From Microdochium bolleyi (lineage: Eukaryota; Ascomycota; Sordariomycetes; Xylariales; Microdochiaceae), in NCBI GenBank assembly GCA_001566295.1, contig KQ964245.1, forward strand, positions 3,477,524 to 3,541,523: a stretch of DNA of 64,000 bases. The letters run 5' to 3'. Numbering within the stretch: position 1 is the stretch's first letter; every line of letters begins with the position of its first letter. The position numbers were made by a program, and so were the translations under genes. Below, in pieces: positions 9,511-22,490 of the stretch. A model generated the notes under the pieces. That model had not been told where the DNA came from, did not search any database, and worked only from the letters and a program-made list of their open reading frames with translations.

Positions 9511-12500
9511 ACTAGCGTCAGGTCCGTGATTGGGTGGGCACTTGATGGGGGGTTTCAATTCTATAGACAGATAGATGGTATCACGAGACGGGCATTTCCT
9601 GGATTTACGGCGGTAACAGTAGGCAACGCAGTAAATTGTTTATACTTCACTGTACTCGGGGAGACAACTAGGATAGATTTCACAGCCGTGATCCACGACG
9701 AGGCCATGAATTTCAGGTACATATATCTCTGTCGCAATGAGCCCTTCAAGTCCCAGCCTACGATGCCAACAGCTAGGCCGTTCTCGTGAGCTCCTCCAGG
9801 TACTGTGGTGGCCATACACGCAAGAACAGCCGCAGACAACGACGGGGAGGCAGAGGCACTGAGGGGAAGCGCCATCGGATCTTCTTGTCACACGGGTCTA
9901 CACCACAGAACAGACACGCACGAGCCGGGCGCGAAAAGAAATGCTCAATGCCTCCCAACTCCAATTGCAGCTTCAACAGCCCATATACAGTGAAGTGTAA
10001 CTCATGAAGCAGCACACTGGCACGCGGCATTAGGAGCTGCTCGCCCAATAGCTCATGAACAAGGCGCCGCCCGACCAGTCAAGATAAGCTATATACGATG
10101 GCATCAGCAGGCGAGGAAAGGCCGACGCTGGCGATCCACAAGCTACTTGCTGCCCGCGCCTCCGCCTGGTGGCTCGAAGCATGGAGTCGAGTTTGGCCCC
10201 CCAGGGGTTGATACCTCTTTGCCTTGAGGACTCCAACTCTCTTTGTCCGGGTCGGGCCTCGTTTGCGAAACTGGACAGAAATGTTCGTGAGTGAGCCACG
10301 TAAGGAACCTGTCGTAAATTTTCGACATTGTGGAGGGGGTGCAGGGCTCGAGACGTCGTACAACAACAAAGGCCTTTCGTGGCTAGGCCTCCTGCACACG
10401 AGCCGTCTCCACATTGTTGCTCCAACTTGCTCTCAGGGGTTTGGTATCATCACGACATCCGATCCTCGACATTGGTTGCTAGCTCGCACGATATTGCCTG
10501 ATCAGGTTCATCGTCGATCACCGCCTGGGAGGCCTGTCGTATACTCTGTAGATAGTCTCCTGCCACGGCACATGCTGGCCGGCATGTGTCCTCCCATGCC
10601 CCTGGTGAAAATCCATTCTTCCTTTGCTTAATACGTCGCATATATGTTTTCCGCAGAAAGCCTGGGTGATATGCAGAGCGCCGGCGTCACCTGACTCGCC
10701 CTCCCTGCATCCAAACCGTGTAGGAGTACAGGTATAGGTATGGGCACACTGCATATGATGACGCCGTCTGGAATTTCTCTCTCCACGCTACGGATATTAC
10801 TCCGTGTACTGCATCGAAAAGGGGAAAAGGGGGGAGGGCATTCTCTTCCACATAGGGTGAAGAGAGCGAAGCAGGACGCTCGTCAATTTTGCGCGCGGCG
10901 CGGAACGAGCTGGCCAACGACGACGCGAAAGTGATGGGGTAGACGGCCATAGGCTGCTCTGCACTCCAAAGCTCGAAGTCCAATCACTCGGTAGTTGCGG
11001 GCCCAATTTCCAACATGATGTTTCGAAAACCCTGATTAGTCGTGAGAAGGCCTCGAAAGGTCCTGAGGGCAAGGGTAAAAGATGAATATAGGCCTCGACA
11101 GATCCGACACCTTGGTAATAAGGTTTGGGTCAGTGTTGCACAACAGGGCCACCTGCATGACAGGCAGGTGTGGCAGGCCAGGAAGCCTGCCGGCGGACGT
11201 AATCCGGTTGATTCCCTGCCGTGCTGGCCGCACATCTCGGTCAACTTGGCTTGGCCACTGTACCGCTGGCGCCAACCCTGCAACACGGTACCTACGGTGA
11301 TACATAACTATTGGTCGGGTGTCCGCAATGAGGAATCAACAAAGCGATCAGTCGTAAATCGTGATACATAGCAGGAATCAGGACCATGCTGTGGAGGCGG
11401 GCTTTGTTTCCGTCTCGAGATAGGGGAGGGGAGCGGACGGGCCGGCGCTTGGGCCAGGGAACAGCAAGTGAAGGCCGAGTGGGTGACACGAAGATCCCGT
11501 TGCCGCCCGTGCGCCTTGCCGGCAGGAGGAGAGAGCGAAGCAAAGCCGCCGGGGGACACAGAGCCTCCAGACGGATGTTGCGGTAGGAGGAGACGGGACG
11601 GAGTACGGAGCACTGGAGACGGCTCTGGGTGTCACTGTTGATTTGCACCAGGGCCCCTGGCCGACGAGACGGTCAGTGCGTTGAAGAAGTCGCCATGGAC
11701 TAGACTACCTTAGGGGGCAGTAGATGGCGAAGAGGCCGCAAGAGCTTGGGTCAGGTACCGACGCTTGCCTTGGGGACTGCACAGAGCAGGAGGCCGACCC
11801 GCACTTGCCCGCGTCCCCGGCCCTTGCGCCTCGCAGCTGCCGTCCCATGTTGTCGTTGTGATCCCGCGGCAGCCCCCCACAAGCCGCGCAACTGCGACAG
11901 CTGGATCCCGTCATGATCCATGCCTCAACGGCGGACGGCGATCACGTCAAGCCAGACTCGAGGATCGCACTCGCAAGCCTCTCCAGAAGCGGTAATTCTG
12001 TTGAGGGGGACGGGCCAGGGGCCACACCACCTCGCCAGGATCCCTGCGTGGTGCTGTGCAGCTCAACAGCTGCATGCCGGCGCACACGCGCATGTGCAAG
12101 CATCAGTGTGCCTCGTGTGGCCCGCGAGTGTCCAGACGAGGACCAGCACCCAGGAAGTCGGGACATTGTATCACGTCTTGTGTCCTTTGCCCCTGCCGCG
12201 GGCAGCTTCCGGGGCGACTGCAATCCTTGCTCGACATCCCCGCTGCGTCTCGCCTGCTCAGGGGAGGGGGGGGCATGCTCAGCGTGAGCGGGGTCCAGGA
12301 TATACTGCGTACGACGGTACCGCGACCTCGCATCCCGGTACCCTGGTGGGTTGACAGCTGCACCCATGGAGCGCTGGCCGAAGCCGTGCCTGGGCGTGGC
12401 GTCAGTCTCGTCAGCAACAATGCTCCGCAGCTCAACGGCGAGTGCCACCTCTCCAAGGTTGGACGGCCAGTACGCGTACCCTGACATGTCACCAACCACC

Positions 12501-14953
12501 TCCGGACTGAAGCGCAAAGAAAATGGAGGGAAGGCCCAGCTGACGCAGGACGGGCATCTGCAGCCCGCGGGCTTCGAAGCCAGTTGATGCTGGTCAAGCA
12601 AGCCCCGTTCAGTCAGTTGCGCCTCGTCAGGATCCCGCAGCCTGGGCGCCACAGCGTAGCGCGCGGGGAGCACACGCAGTAGCTCCAGCCAGGGCAGAGG
12701 GAAACACCCCAAACGTCGCTGAAGAACCCCTAACAACAATGGCAAAAGCAACGTTCTCGAACCGCGAGCAAACAAAGAAAAGCAAAGCCACAGTCCACCC
12801 CGCGTCCCGTGCCCGCCACAGTCGCGCCACCAGCCGCGGCGCCCCCGGGCGGTTCATGGCCAAGCCGGCCGACCTCGCGGAGTTTCGTCCGGTGCTAGGA
12901 TGCATAGCGTACCCTTAGGCAAGGCGGCGCGGGCACAGCACGGCCCAGCCTCGACGCGGCACCAGCAACAGAATAGGAATGTTCCCCAGGGTCAAACTCT
13001 AATAGAAGAGGCGGCCCACGATTCTGCAGCGACCACGCGTAAATAACACCTTCTGACCTACTGCGTACCATACACGGCCCGCCGCCTCCCACAGCGGACA
13101 GAAAAGAAACCCGTGAACAGACGACAACTGCCAATATTAGGTATGCGTGGGGCGGCAGGTGGAACCCACTGACCTTGGGGTAGCTACTTCAGTAGCCTCG
13201 CCAACATCTGCCAAGGCCGTCTCGGCACCAAAGCTCACCCTGTTGCTAGCAAACAACACCAATATCAGAGGGTCTCTATAGTCTGGATACTCAGTCTCTC
13301 CAATTCCTGAAACCCCTGGCGGGACTCGAATCAGCTCCAACGGAAAAGCGCTCCAGCACACCGTGTACGGAGACCAAGAAGGCCGGGTACAACAAGCTGA
13401 GCTTTGCGAGTCCCCCCCCCCCCCCCTTGCACCCCTGGACCTGATCCATGTGAAAGCCATCCATCCCAGCCAGCATTTGTATTCAATCCTTGCGCCCGCG
13501 CGGGTTCCTGGTGGGACATCCATCCATGTACCGATACCCATACAGAGTTTGCTCCTCCTGATCTCCCCCCTTCCCTGTGCCGCCGTGCCTACGTACGTAC
13601 CATATACTTTTACAATACGCAGCATGTGCTCCGTCGTTTGCGCGCAAAACGTCACCCTCCCTGTCTGCCCTGGGCCCGTCTGCCCCGCCTCCCGCCTCCC
13701 GCCCCGCCCCGGCACATTGTAAGGATCAGATAAAATGCGGCTGAATGACGGGTCCACCGCTCTCTCTCTCCCTCTTACGTGCGCCGCGCGGCGAGCCAGG
13801 AATCTTCGTTGCGCGCACTGGACTTTGATCATCTCGACGGAACATTTTTGCTTTCTTTCAGGTTACGAGCATAGACAAGAGAGAGCGGGCAAACCCTTGT
13901 CCTGCCTGTCAAAAAAAAGTCTTTCGTGCCTCTTTGGGGCGCCGGTTTGGACCATTCTTTGCTGCCCTGTCTTGTCATGCATGTGCACTCTTGGCGCACA
14001 TGCCTGCAAACGAACTGCCGGGCAAGGTGGCGAACCAATACATGTCATGTCCACTGCCAAACATGGAGGAGCAGCAAACCTGAAGCAGCAAAGAAGCACG
14101 CCGATATGTGACTGATCAAGGGCCAGCGCCCATAGTATTGGTGGAACTAATATTCCCCCTTCTAGAGACGAGACCTCCCCCTCGCCTTCATGGCGGATCC
14201 GAGAGCAGCGTGACCCGTGGTTGGAGGACCTGGCTTACTCCAAGTGGAAAAGAAAAAGGACCCCCCCTTCCCAAATCCCAATATCGCTCACATGGAACAC
14301 CCGAAAAGGAAAGATGAGGGCTGCTTGCCATGAATATCGTTGCTGAAAGAGGGACAAAAACGCCTGGGCTTCGCCGGAATCTACAAATCGTGACAAGCGC
14401 CCGGAAAGCATATAACGATGCCGTGCTATAACCATGCAGCAACACGATCTGGAAATCGTGGGAATGAAACGACAAGCTCTTCAGATGATATCGTTCGCGC
14501 ATCGCTCGTAGACTTGGTTGACCATGAACCTGGTGAGTCATGACAAAGGGAATTACAAAAACAATTAGAGCACACAGATGGTGAACTGAACAAGACGAGA
14601 AAAAGAATAAGAAGAAAAATCAGGAGCCTCACTGGCCCTCCTGAAAATGCATCAGTGCCTGCCGCCCAAAGAATTTTGCTGTGTCATTAATGTCGCGCGA
14701 ATAAATCGAAAGACCACCCTTGGACGAGGAGGTCTGTTACTCCCTCCTCGGCATGCTGTCGCTATAATTGCAAACCAGTCGAGCCGCCATTGTATGCAGT
14801 AAGCATAGCCATTGGTGCCGGTGTCCAAAATGAGTACCGTGATATTGATGTCGGGAGTGTCCAGGGGCGAGTTTTGGCTCTTGACGTGTCTGAAAACTGG
14901 GATCGGTTGTCCGGATACACGCCGTAGCTGATTGCTACAGGCGACTCTGGTGA
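9511..14953. other. Long gene-poor region downstream of the P450
   Basis: About 5.4 kb with no recognisable protein domain on either strand. Open frames exist, the longest on the minus strand at 11942-12775, but their composition looks random and their neighbours give no support. The last several hundred bases before 14953 must include the 3' UTR of the DUF2841 gene. A 15-C run is at 13412-13426. No tRNA or transposon was seen. Confidence 0.5.
13412..13426. repeat. C15 homopolymer run
   Basis: Fifteen consecutive C on the plus strand, in non-coding DNA. Length may be unreliable in sequencing. Confidence 0.8.
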
Positions 14954-16902
14954 TTATCGACTGGGGTATGGAGCAAGGCCGGGGTGGTGTGTCTCCATCT
15001 TGGCAACACTCGGCATGCCAGGCTCATGATGCGTGGCGTAGCTCGAATATGCTGTGTGGTTGGTGAGAGACATGGGGTCCAGAGTTGCGTGAAGTTCTCC
15101 ACCATGCGTTGGCTGGTGCCCATAGCCTCGAGAGAAGTCGTCCATACCAAGAAGGTCGTGCGAAAGATGCACAGTCTGCTGACTGTGCACATTGTTTGGC
15201 GGTGCTGTGTGCATGGTGTACATTGTCGTGGGCTGTGCCGCAGCGGTTGTGTACCAGGATGTGACGGACGTGGTCGGGCTTGTGAAATCAGTCGCTGTGC
15301 TCGGATAGGCCGAACTCCTCCGTGCTGTGGCTTCAGAGCCCGCATACATGAAGTCATCTCCAAGGCCGAGGCTCTCATGCTGATGGAAGGCCGATGGGAG
15401 ACCGCCGTTGTCCATTGTTCCACTCTGGTGGAATCGAGGTTGGGACCCCAGGAATGCACCATCGGAGAAGCTGCTTCGACCCATGCTCGCCCCGGAAATT
15501 TGCGCTTCATGGTTGACAAGAATCTGCGGCGTGCCGTGCTGCTTCGTAGGCTCGCTCGTGGACGAGAAGCCCTGAGATTCGTCATCGTCGTTTTGAGAGT
15601 GCAGGTCATCCTCGCCGCTCACGCGCTCATCTGGTCTCACATGGACGCATGCCGATGGGTCTATAAATGGTGAGTACAGGATCACAGGAAATGGAGGTTT
15701 GACAGAGCATACCAATTTCACCCCGTCCGAATCGTTCCTCCTGTCTAGCGACCTTGAAGATGTCTCTCAAATAGGGACGCTTCTTCTCGTTGTTCGGATT
15801 CTCCTTGTCGGTGAAGAAGGTCGAGAGGGCTTCCATCGTGATTTCATCGAGTTTTCTGACATCGAGGTTGACCTTCCTGATGGCGGGGTGCTGGGATTCG
15901 AGAGGCTGGATGACAAGACGAAGGATGTGGCAGAGCAGATAGACGCGTTCTGAGCGGCGGTCGTTAGCTTCAAATTGTAATAACAAGAGGTTAGCAGCAG
16001 CATACCACGCTTGTATAAATGGTCAGGCTCTTTATGGCGAACTCTCTCGTCCTTTGAGGTGCCCCAAGGCTTCGGCCACCACTCCGGAGCCTTTTCGTCC
16101 TTTCCTGTGTAAGGGTGGGTTGACTGCTTCTTGGGCTCTACAGCCTTCACCCACGCCTTGGCGATAAGTTTGCAAGCCGTCTGTTGACAATTCTTGAACT
16201 GCTGCTCGTAAAACTCCCAGATCTCTTTGCTATTGTCGATTCGAATGCGACGGCCCTTCGAAGTCGGAACAGGCCTTGGAGACTCTGGAGCTGGCTCATC
16301 ATCGTACGGTGTTGGGGTGTGCCTGAGTCGCTTCTTGGCGTTTGGGAGGCCTTCACCATCAGGTCGGCCCACACTCGACTGGTAGTACTGAGAATCGCTT
16401 CCGCTTCGCTTGAGAACATTGACTATGGAGAGGGTCAGTGCCCCATTGCGAAAGATTGGCAAGCCAGAGAACCAGATGCTTATTTCTGTTCCTCACACGG
16501 CAAGCAAGGGCATCGTGGGCTTAACTGACCTGAGGTCTGGCTACTGTTCTTCAACTTGAGCATATGGGCCTTGAGACCTTTCTTGTCGACGTAGCGCTCA
16601 ATATCGGCGGGACAGTTGGCAGATTGAAAGACGTGGGACTCGTAGTCTTGGTCGATTGCAACCACAAGATATCCACGACCCGGAATGTTGCAGTAATTCC
16701 GCAAGGCCTCGTCGATGGGCTGTTCCATGGTCAGAACACGTTGAGCGTAGTAGCTAGGGGAGCTTACCAGAGGCGGACCGCGGGAACTCTGCTGGTTCTC
16801 TCCACATCGCTTCTCACCCAAGGCCGTGTTTGGGGCGCTTTGTGCAGAAGGTTTTCCCAACCAGCCATATTGGTCTGTCCGCGGCCTGGTCTGGTTGCCC
16901 AT
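14954..16902 (-). CDS. DUF2841 fungal protein, probable nuclear/developmental regulator
   Basis: Four exons, 16902-16530, 16422-16006, 15949-15713 and 15660-14954, give 577 residues. All three introns have clean GT-AG ends (GTCAGT, GTATGC, GTATGC). The N-terminal region has a conserved-looking block (YCNIPGRGYLVVAIDQ, about residues 75-90). The DUF2841 core spans about 188-345, starting at KEIWEFYEQQFKNCQQTAC and including the WWPKPWGTSKDERVRHKEP segment, LYKRERVYLLCHILRL across the exon 2/3 junction, and RPYLRDIFKVARQEER. The C-terminal 230 residues are Ser/Thr/His-rich and look disordered, as in transcription regulators. I have a weak memory of relatives being annotated as RfeG-type transcription factors. 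An alternative start at 16728 (MEQPIDEALRNYC) would give 519 residues. The gene sits alone between two large gene-free stretches. Confidence 0.85.
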
Positions 16903-19900
16903 CGTGAAGAAAATGGAAAAATAGCAAGCCTGAGAATCGAGCGAGCCTAAAAGCTCATAGGGACGAAGGAGAGGTATGCCAGCAGTCCACAGAGCAAAGA
17001 CCGGGGAGAATGACCAGTTCTCGGTGCAATATGAGTCTGGAGTGGCAGGGAAAGGACTGGTGAGTTGTGTTTGACTTGGGTTGTTGAGATGTCTTCGGAT
17101 TATTCAAGTACTGCTGGCAGGCACGACACATGGGCAGTGATTCGTGAATACCTGGATTCGGGCCGGGCCGAAGATGCCGGGTCGTTCCCGAGAAGTGCAC
17201 AGCCTTGAGTGTACAGATGGGTCTGTACAGAGAATCGACACAAGGACGGATTATGCCTCAAGATCAACTGGCGGCAGGTTAGGGCTTCAAACTGTGAGCA
17301 AACAGATGTCTGCAGCCGGTATGCGGGGCCGGGACAGCAGTACCGGAGCCAAAGCACAAGCTTGTATGCGTTGCTGCAAACTGACAGACGTTCAGCTCAA
17401 CGCGTCCTGCAGAGGTATCCGTGATCCGTTTGGTTCTGTCGAAGATTGCCGAGCGTAGGCTCCAGGCAAGTAGAGGATGGTGGACGATTTGGCGAGCACA
17501 CACGGTGATCGTGGGCTGTTCCCCCGCTGGTCGTGGTCTGACAAGGATAAGGTCTCGACTCCAGTAGGTGCCTTCGGTACGACTTGAGTTGGCGAAGCGT
17601 TTACAGAAACTCGCCTACTGTTTGGACGCTTGGATAGCAGATGTCGAGTGATGCAGCCAAGCCTCGACAACGGCTTTGTGCTACCTTGGAGGAGGGAGCT
17701 CTGGTTGAGTAGAGGATATACAAGGGTTGAGCGAGATGGTTTAGTGCCTCGTATCTGCTGAGAGGAGGATCGCAGGGCGTAGCACAAGGCTTATCTGTTC
17801 TACTGTAAAATGTATCGTGGGGTAGCGAGAGTGTGTTGGTGTATGGCTATTCCGGCATCCGGGCTGCTGAGAGAGTGATTGTCGAGACAAGGAGAGTGCC
17901 TGTTTGTCGAGCACTACTTGCGTAAAGGTGGTCGAATGGATGACAGACTCTGCAGCCGCTCCTGATGCTTTGCTCGGGGTTTGCAGTGGTATATAGGGAG
18001 CGTAGGCAAGCCACTTGGGCATACAGGGATGGATCTGGGGCAGCGGCGAAACTAGGACTGTGGCCACTGGGAAGAAGCAAAACGTTTCGGCGCTTGGATG
18101 GAGGCATTGAGCGGCCGACAACACTGTACTTTACGTTTGGCGGCACGGGCAGACGAAAGCCACTGGTGAGCCACTTGGAGTCCACATCAGAGGAAAAAGA
18201 AAGAAGAGTCGTTGGCCTAGTGGATGATACGGCGAGGCTTGACGACTATGACGGATGGCCACCCGCTGTACGAAGCCCCATGTGCGCAGTCAGACCCCTG
18301 AAGCTCAGGGCTCAGCACGGAGCCTGGCAGAGGCCCAGATCCAAGTGACAAGGCTTTGGAGTAGAGGTACTTGATGCGAGATGAGCCGGGGTCGATGCAT
18401 GAGCGACACCATCCCTGCCTCGCTCCAGTCGAGACAGTGGACAACGACCATGGGTCGCGGGGCAGTCCCGAGCGAAGGACTCTAGCCGGATGTTGCTTTT
18501 GACCCTGCGCGTCCTCTCGTCATGGGGAGCCCAAGAGCGAGCTTGCACTGAATGCAAGCATTCAGGGGGTCGCAGCGGATGCACCAGTGCTGCCACAGTC
18601 ACGGCCCACGGCGTCACCCTGCCGGCCAGGTTGTCTGGGGCCTCGCCATGACGCTGAGACATTGGGGTAGACGGCTTGCTGCATGGAGGCTTTAGACGTT
18701 GTCACCGCTGTCTTGCTGAGCCGTGCCGCCATGTACAGTACAATCGGCCATGCTGGCCGACCGTGCTGGCCGTGGTTGCGAGGCGCAGAGACGGGTGGAG
18801 ACAATATTCGAGGAGGTCTATTGTAATCTGCTCGGCGAGCCAGGCAGACGGAAGGGGGACATGAGGGGTGTGGGACGTATCTTGCGTCTCACAGACGGTG
18901 CGGCGAGGAGGGCAAGGAGGGGTGCCGGAGGGAAAAGCAAAGAGAGGCCCATTGCGAGTCGAGTGGCTGATGGAGCTCTGGAGGGCGATCATTTGTTTGG
19001 CAGGTGAGGCAGGTTGTGGTGGTGCTGGGGAGCGGGAGTTGCATGTGGCAGCCGGCCCTTGTAGGCGACCGGGGGGGCCGGCCACGCCACAGCTGTCGTG
19101 CTCGGCCTGTAGCCGGGGCAGGGTGCGAGCAGCCTAGCGGGCGGGAAGGGTGGGTGGCCCCTGCCTTGGCGTTCTTGACAGTCGCCGCAGCTCGACTCCA
19201 CGCCCTCGACCACCGCCCATGGCTGCTGCCATCTACTCGGAGCATGTTCCGTCCGCCAGGAGCTGCAGTCATCTGCCCCAAGATGGCGCCGACACTGCAG
19301 ACGACCTCTCCAAAGCCATGACAAGGCACTGGATCCGATCCGTCGCCGGGATCCGTCCTCCCCAGATCGATCTCGCTTGTGCCAGCCCGTCCCTCCAGCA
19401 GTGTGGGCAACCTGATGCCGCCCTCACCAGACAGATCGCCCTCAATAGCTGAGGTCACTGTTCGAGCTGAGCTGGCCTTGCCGCTTGGCTTCCCACGCAA
19501 GCAAATCACGCGGCTGATAAGAGCATGTCACTCGATGCCAGGGGCTTGCCATGACCATGCGACAACCGTCTACGGCTCTGGAGCCCTCCGTGACGTGGGG
19601 AGGCCTACGCACATCCTTGTTTCCAGGGGAATTGGAGGCTCACGTTGCGGTCTCCGCTATCCTTCGGTGGCTCCGGTACTGGTTCAAGCAAGAGTCAACA
19701 GTCTCCTCATCTACGTGCTGTGCGAGAAGCCTCCATGAGGTAACCCGTTTACACCCTTGAAGCTGTCATCACCTGCTACTGTATGGGCTGCACTAGACAA
19801 AGAAGTGTTCGCGAGAGCGACATGTCACATTCGAGAACAGCAAGACCACTGCGTATGGCGCGCACTTCGGGAAGGCACCGCGAGAATCTGAAAGTGCTGA

Positions 19901-20212
19901 ACCCCTCTCGTGCACTCGCGCATTCTTCATAGAAGATATGTCACTGGGCGCCGAAATATGAAGATACAGCATGGGCGCCTTCAAAAAAAAGAATTGCACG
20001 TTCATCCAAGAGAAACAATCACGTCACGCCTTCCTTGCTAGAAACTTACCATCACCAGCGCTCGACCGCAATAGCAGAGGACGCTATGAGACTATATCGA
20101 GTACCCTAGGGTATCTATGGCAGTCCGTAATATACGTGGGCTTGAAACTCTATGCCGACATTCTGCTCTGCAGGGCATTCAATTCATGTCTCAGGCTTGA
20201 GCCTGAAAGCAG

Positions 20213-20668
20213 TTATTTGAACCACAATAATTGTTGGGATATTGACCTGGTGCTGCGCGTGCTCGGCGTAGATTGTGTGACACGGAGGCCGTCTTTGTTA
20301 CTGGCCCATTGTGAGACTCTCTCCAATGCAGCCAGGCCAAGGAAAACGCGAACGGCATCGCGATACCGCACGTTGGGATTTGCAGACGTGCCGGTGCAGA
20401 TCCGTGGATTGCTGGCCTCAAGAATCAGCGATGGCACCGGAAACGAGTGCTGCTTGATCTGTACTCGAAGGCTCCAAAGCCGTTCCAGCTGGTCGGAACA
20501 AGCCCTGCCGGTTGCTGACGTGTATACGCCAGGTTGATTGTAGACATGCTCCATACACAACCACCCCCGTCGATGATGCCTAGTGACAGTCGAGAAACTC
20601 GAAACCCGACCCAGAAAGGAAAAACTGATGACCAGTACCACAACAAGACGAAACAGGAAGCACTGCAT
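20213..20668 (-). CDS. Doubtful ORF with signal-peptide-like N-terminus
   Basis: An ATG at 20668 opens a 151-residue frame. Its first 26 residues look like a signal peptide (hydrophobic core FRLVVVLVISFSFLG, then RVSS). The rest has four Cys in total, no recognisable domain and no clear splice sites. It overlaps another minus-strand frame with a membrane-like segment. It could be one exon of a larger membrane-protein gene or simply noise. Confidence 0.15.
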   Translation of the reverse strand: MQCFLFRLVVVLVISFSFLGRVSSFSTVTRHHRRGWLCMEHVYNQPGVYTSATGRACSDQLERLWSLRVQIKQHSFPVPSLILEASNPRICTGTSANPNVRYRDAVRVFLGLAALERVSQWASNKDGLRVTQSTPSTRSTRSISQQLLWFK

Positions 20669-21086
20669 ATTCACTCATATCGAAGAGAATCCCCTTGCAT
20701 GCAAGACCAATCGCCAGCGAGCTGGGGGGGCCAGGAACGCAGATCCGGGGATCTGGAAGCAGCAAGGGTTTCCCAACTTGCAGCCGGAGCTGCATTCGAT
20801 GCCGCCGCAACCTGCATTCCCATCCGCAAGCTTTGCCCGATGTGGCCGCCCGCGTCACCGGGAGCTTCTTGCCTGCATGGAGATTTGTCTGGAACCATTC
20901 ACATCGTATGGCCTGGCAATACCATTGTCGAGCTCCTAATATCAACACCAAAAAGACTATGAATATGATGGCGCACACAGCGATGAGTAATCCAATGGCC
21001 GCTAGGACAGCAGCGGAGGTTATCCCGACCACGAGCGACCGGCTCAGTTCCGGACCTTGCTCCGGGTCATCGTCCGCCACTTGCAA
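20580..21086 (-). CDS. Doubtful ORF with one strong transmembrane segment
   Basis: An open minus-strand frame contains an acidic stretch (VADDDPEQGPE), then a hydrophobic run of over 30 residues that includes LLIAVCAIIFIVFLVLI, then a Cys/Trp-rich tail. The frame lacks a convincing ATG near its 5' end and would need upstream exons, so at best this is part of a single-pass membrane protein. No domain is recognised. Confidence 0.15.
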   Translation of the reverse strand: MQVADDDPEQGPELSRSLVVGITSAAVLAAIGLLIAVCAIIFIVFLVLILGARQWYCQAIRCEWFQTNLHAGKKLPVTRAATSGKACGWECRLRRHRMQLRLQVGKPLLLPDPRICVPGPPSSLAIGLACKGILFDMSEYAVLPVSSCCGTGHQFFLSGSGFEFLDCH

Positions 21087-21260
21087 ACCGGCATCAGCGT
21101 TTCAGCCTTGAGCGTTGAACGCCATCGCCGGCCCCGATATCCGGTCCCTTTCCATTCCAGGTTATCGCTGACGATCTCGGAAAGCCACATACTCCGCAGG
21201 CTGAGGATGTCTGCGCAAATCATGCCATGCCAAGCCAACGCCCATCACAGACAGGGGGCC

Positions 21261-21271
21261 GGGGGGGGGGG
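21261..21271. repeat. G11 homopolymer run
   Basis: Eleven G in a row in non-coding DNA, inside a G-rich stretch. Confidence 0.75.
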
Positions 21272-22438
21272 CGCACAGTCGCCCTCGAAAGGGGAATCAT
21301 CCACCCATGTCTGCACAAGTCAGCAACACGACACCCCAACAGGATCTGCCTGCCAATACTCCCATTTTGGTAACTACCTGCGAGCCCGGCAGTTACCGAA
21401 GCCCCAGCACTGGATCTGCAGGAACCGCAAGCACGGTCAGGGCCGTCGTCGGGGCTGTCTGACTTAATTGCTCCAACTAAGACGTCATCCTGCCCACGCA
21501 ACACGAGAGGCAGCCGATCAAACAAGCACATGCCCAGGGGGTTGAAGAAAATAAAAAGACTCAGGACATGGGGTGGGGGCCGCCATGCTGTTGATGATTG
21601 AACGGCTAGGTACCTGGCCCAGGCCTGTGCACCTGATACTTCAGGGTCGTTATTGATGATGACTTTTCGTTATCATGTGCTCCAAAAGGTGGAGCGAGAA
21701 ATGGGAGGACAGACGGAACTTGCCGACTTCCCAGCGGTCCTGCTTGCAAGTGGGGGGTTTTGCGGGTGGGGGCCCATTCTGGGAGAGCAGATGTAGAACC
21801 TGGAAGTGACGACAGGCCCCATGGGCTGTCTCTGCATTGCGGTGTTTGAGAAGTCGACGCGGGGGGAGTGCTGCACTCTCACATGATCGTCGAGGGCCAG
21901 GCGGGCAGCACGTGACAGAGGGCCGTGTTACGACTGGGTGTCGCTGATGGCCGCCCTCTCCCGTCAGTACTCTTTTCTCTTGCTCCGGCTCCTCGCGGCC
22001 TCTGCAAAGTGCGTCGTGGGAATTGCTGCGTTGATACGGTATCAGGAGAGGGTTTCATTCGTAAAGCTTGGTCACGTATGCCCAGGTACGGCTATAGAAC
22101 CGCACAGATGAACTCGTAGCCATGTATGGTCTAGTAAAGGTGCCCATGGCAGGCAGCGTAGCATCAGTGCGACTTGCCATTGCGGTTCGTCGACGCGAGT
22201 CGTGGTCCTGGAAGCAACACAGACACGGCGGGAGACGGCATGGTGCAGCGGCAACGTGCACCACCAGCACGCGCGGCGGTGCGTTTGGCAGGAAACGGCC
22301 GCTAGTTGTCCTCCCGGCCCGAAGGAAGGGTCCCTGCCTGACAGTCCCGGCCAATCTGGACATGTCAAGCATGCTCTCACGAGCATTTGAAGTGGCCGAG
22401 GTGTCGTCGGACGCGATGGCAGCGCACAGATCGGGGAG

Positions 22439-22490
22439 CATCCCATCTCCCGTCCCATCCCGTCCCCATCCCGTCCCATCCCATCCCATG
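22439..22490 (+). repeat. Degenerate CATCCCGTCC-type tandem repeat
   Basis: About 50 bp made of alternating CATCC and CGTCC units with small variations. It is a simple pyrimidine-rich minisatellite with no reading-frame meaning. Confidence 0.75.

Noticed and set aside
11942..12775. A 277-codon open frame on the minus strand
   Set aside because: It is the longest frame in the gap, but its product has no domain, an odd mix of Arg/Gly/Pro/Ser typical of non-coding GC-rich DNA, overlapping open frames in other phases, and no ATG-context or splice support.
13300..13400. A tRNA-like T-loop string (GATTCGAGTCCC) on the minus strand
   Set aside because: No matching T-stem, no A box at the right distance and no acceptor stem can be formed.
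18205..18260. A GGCCTAGTGG string resembling a Pol III A box
   Set aside because: No B box follows within 30-60 nt and no cloverleaf can be drawn.
18889..19509. A 206-codon minus-strand frame
   Set aside because: Random-looking composition, open frames on both strands, no homology recognised.
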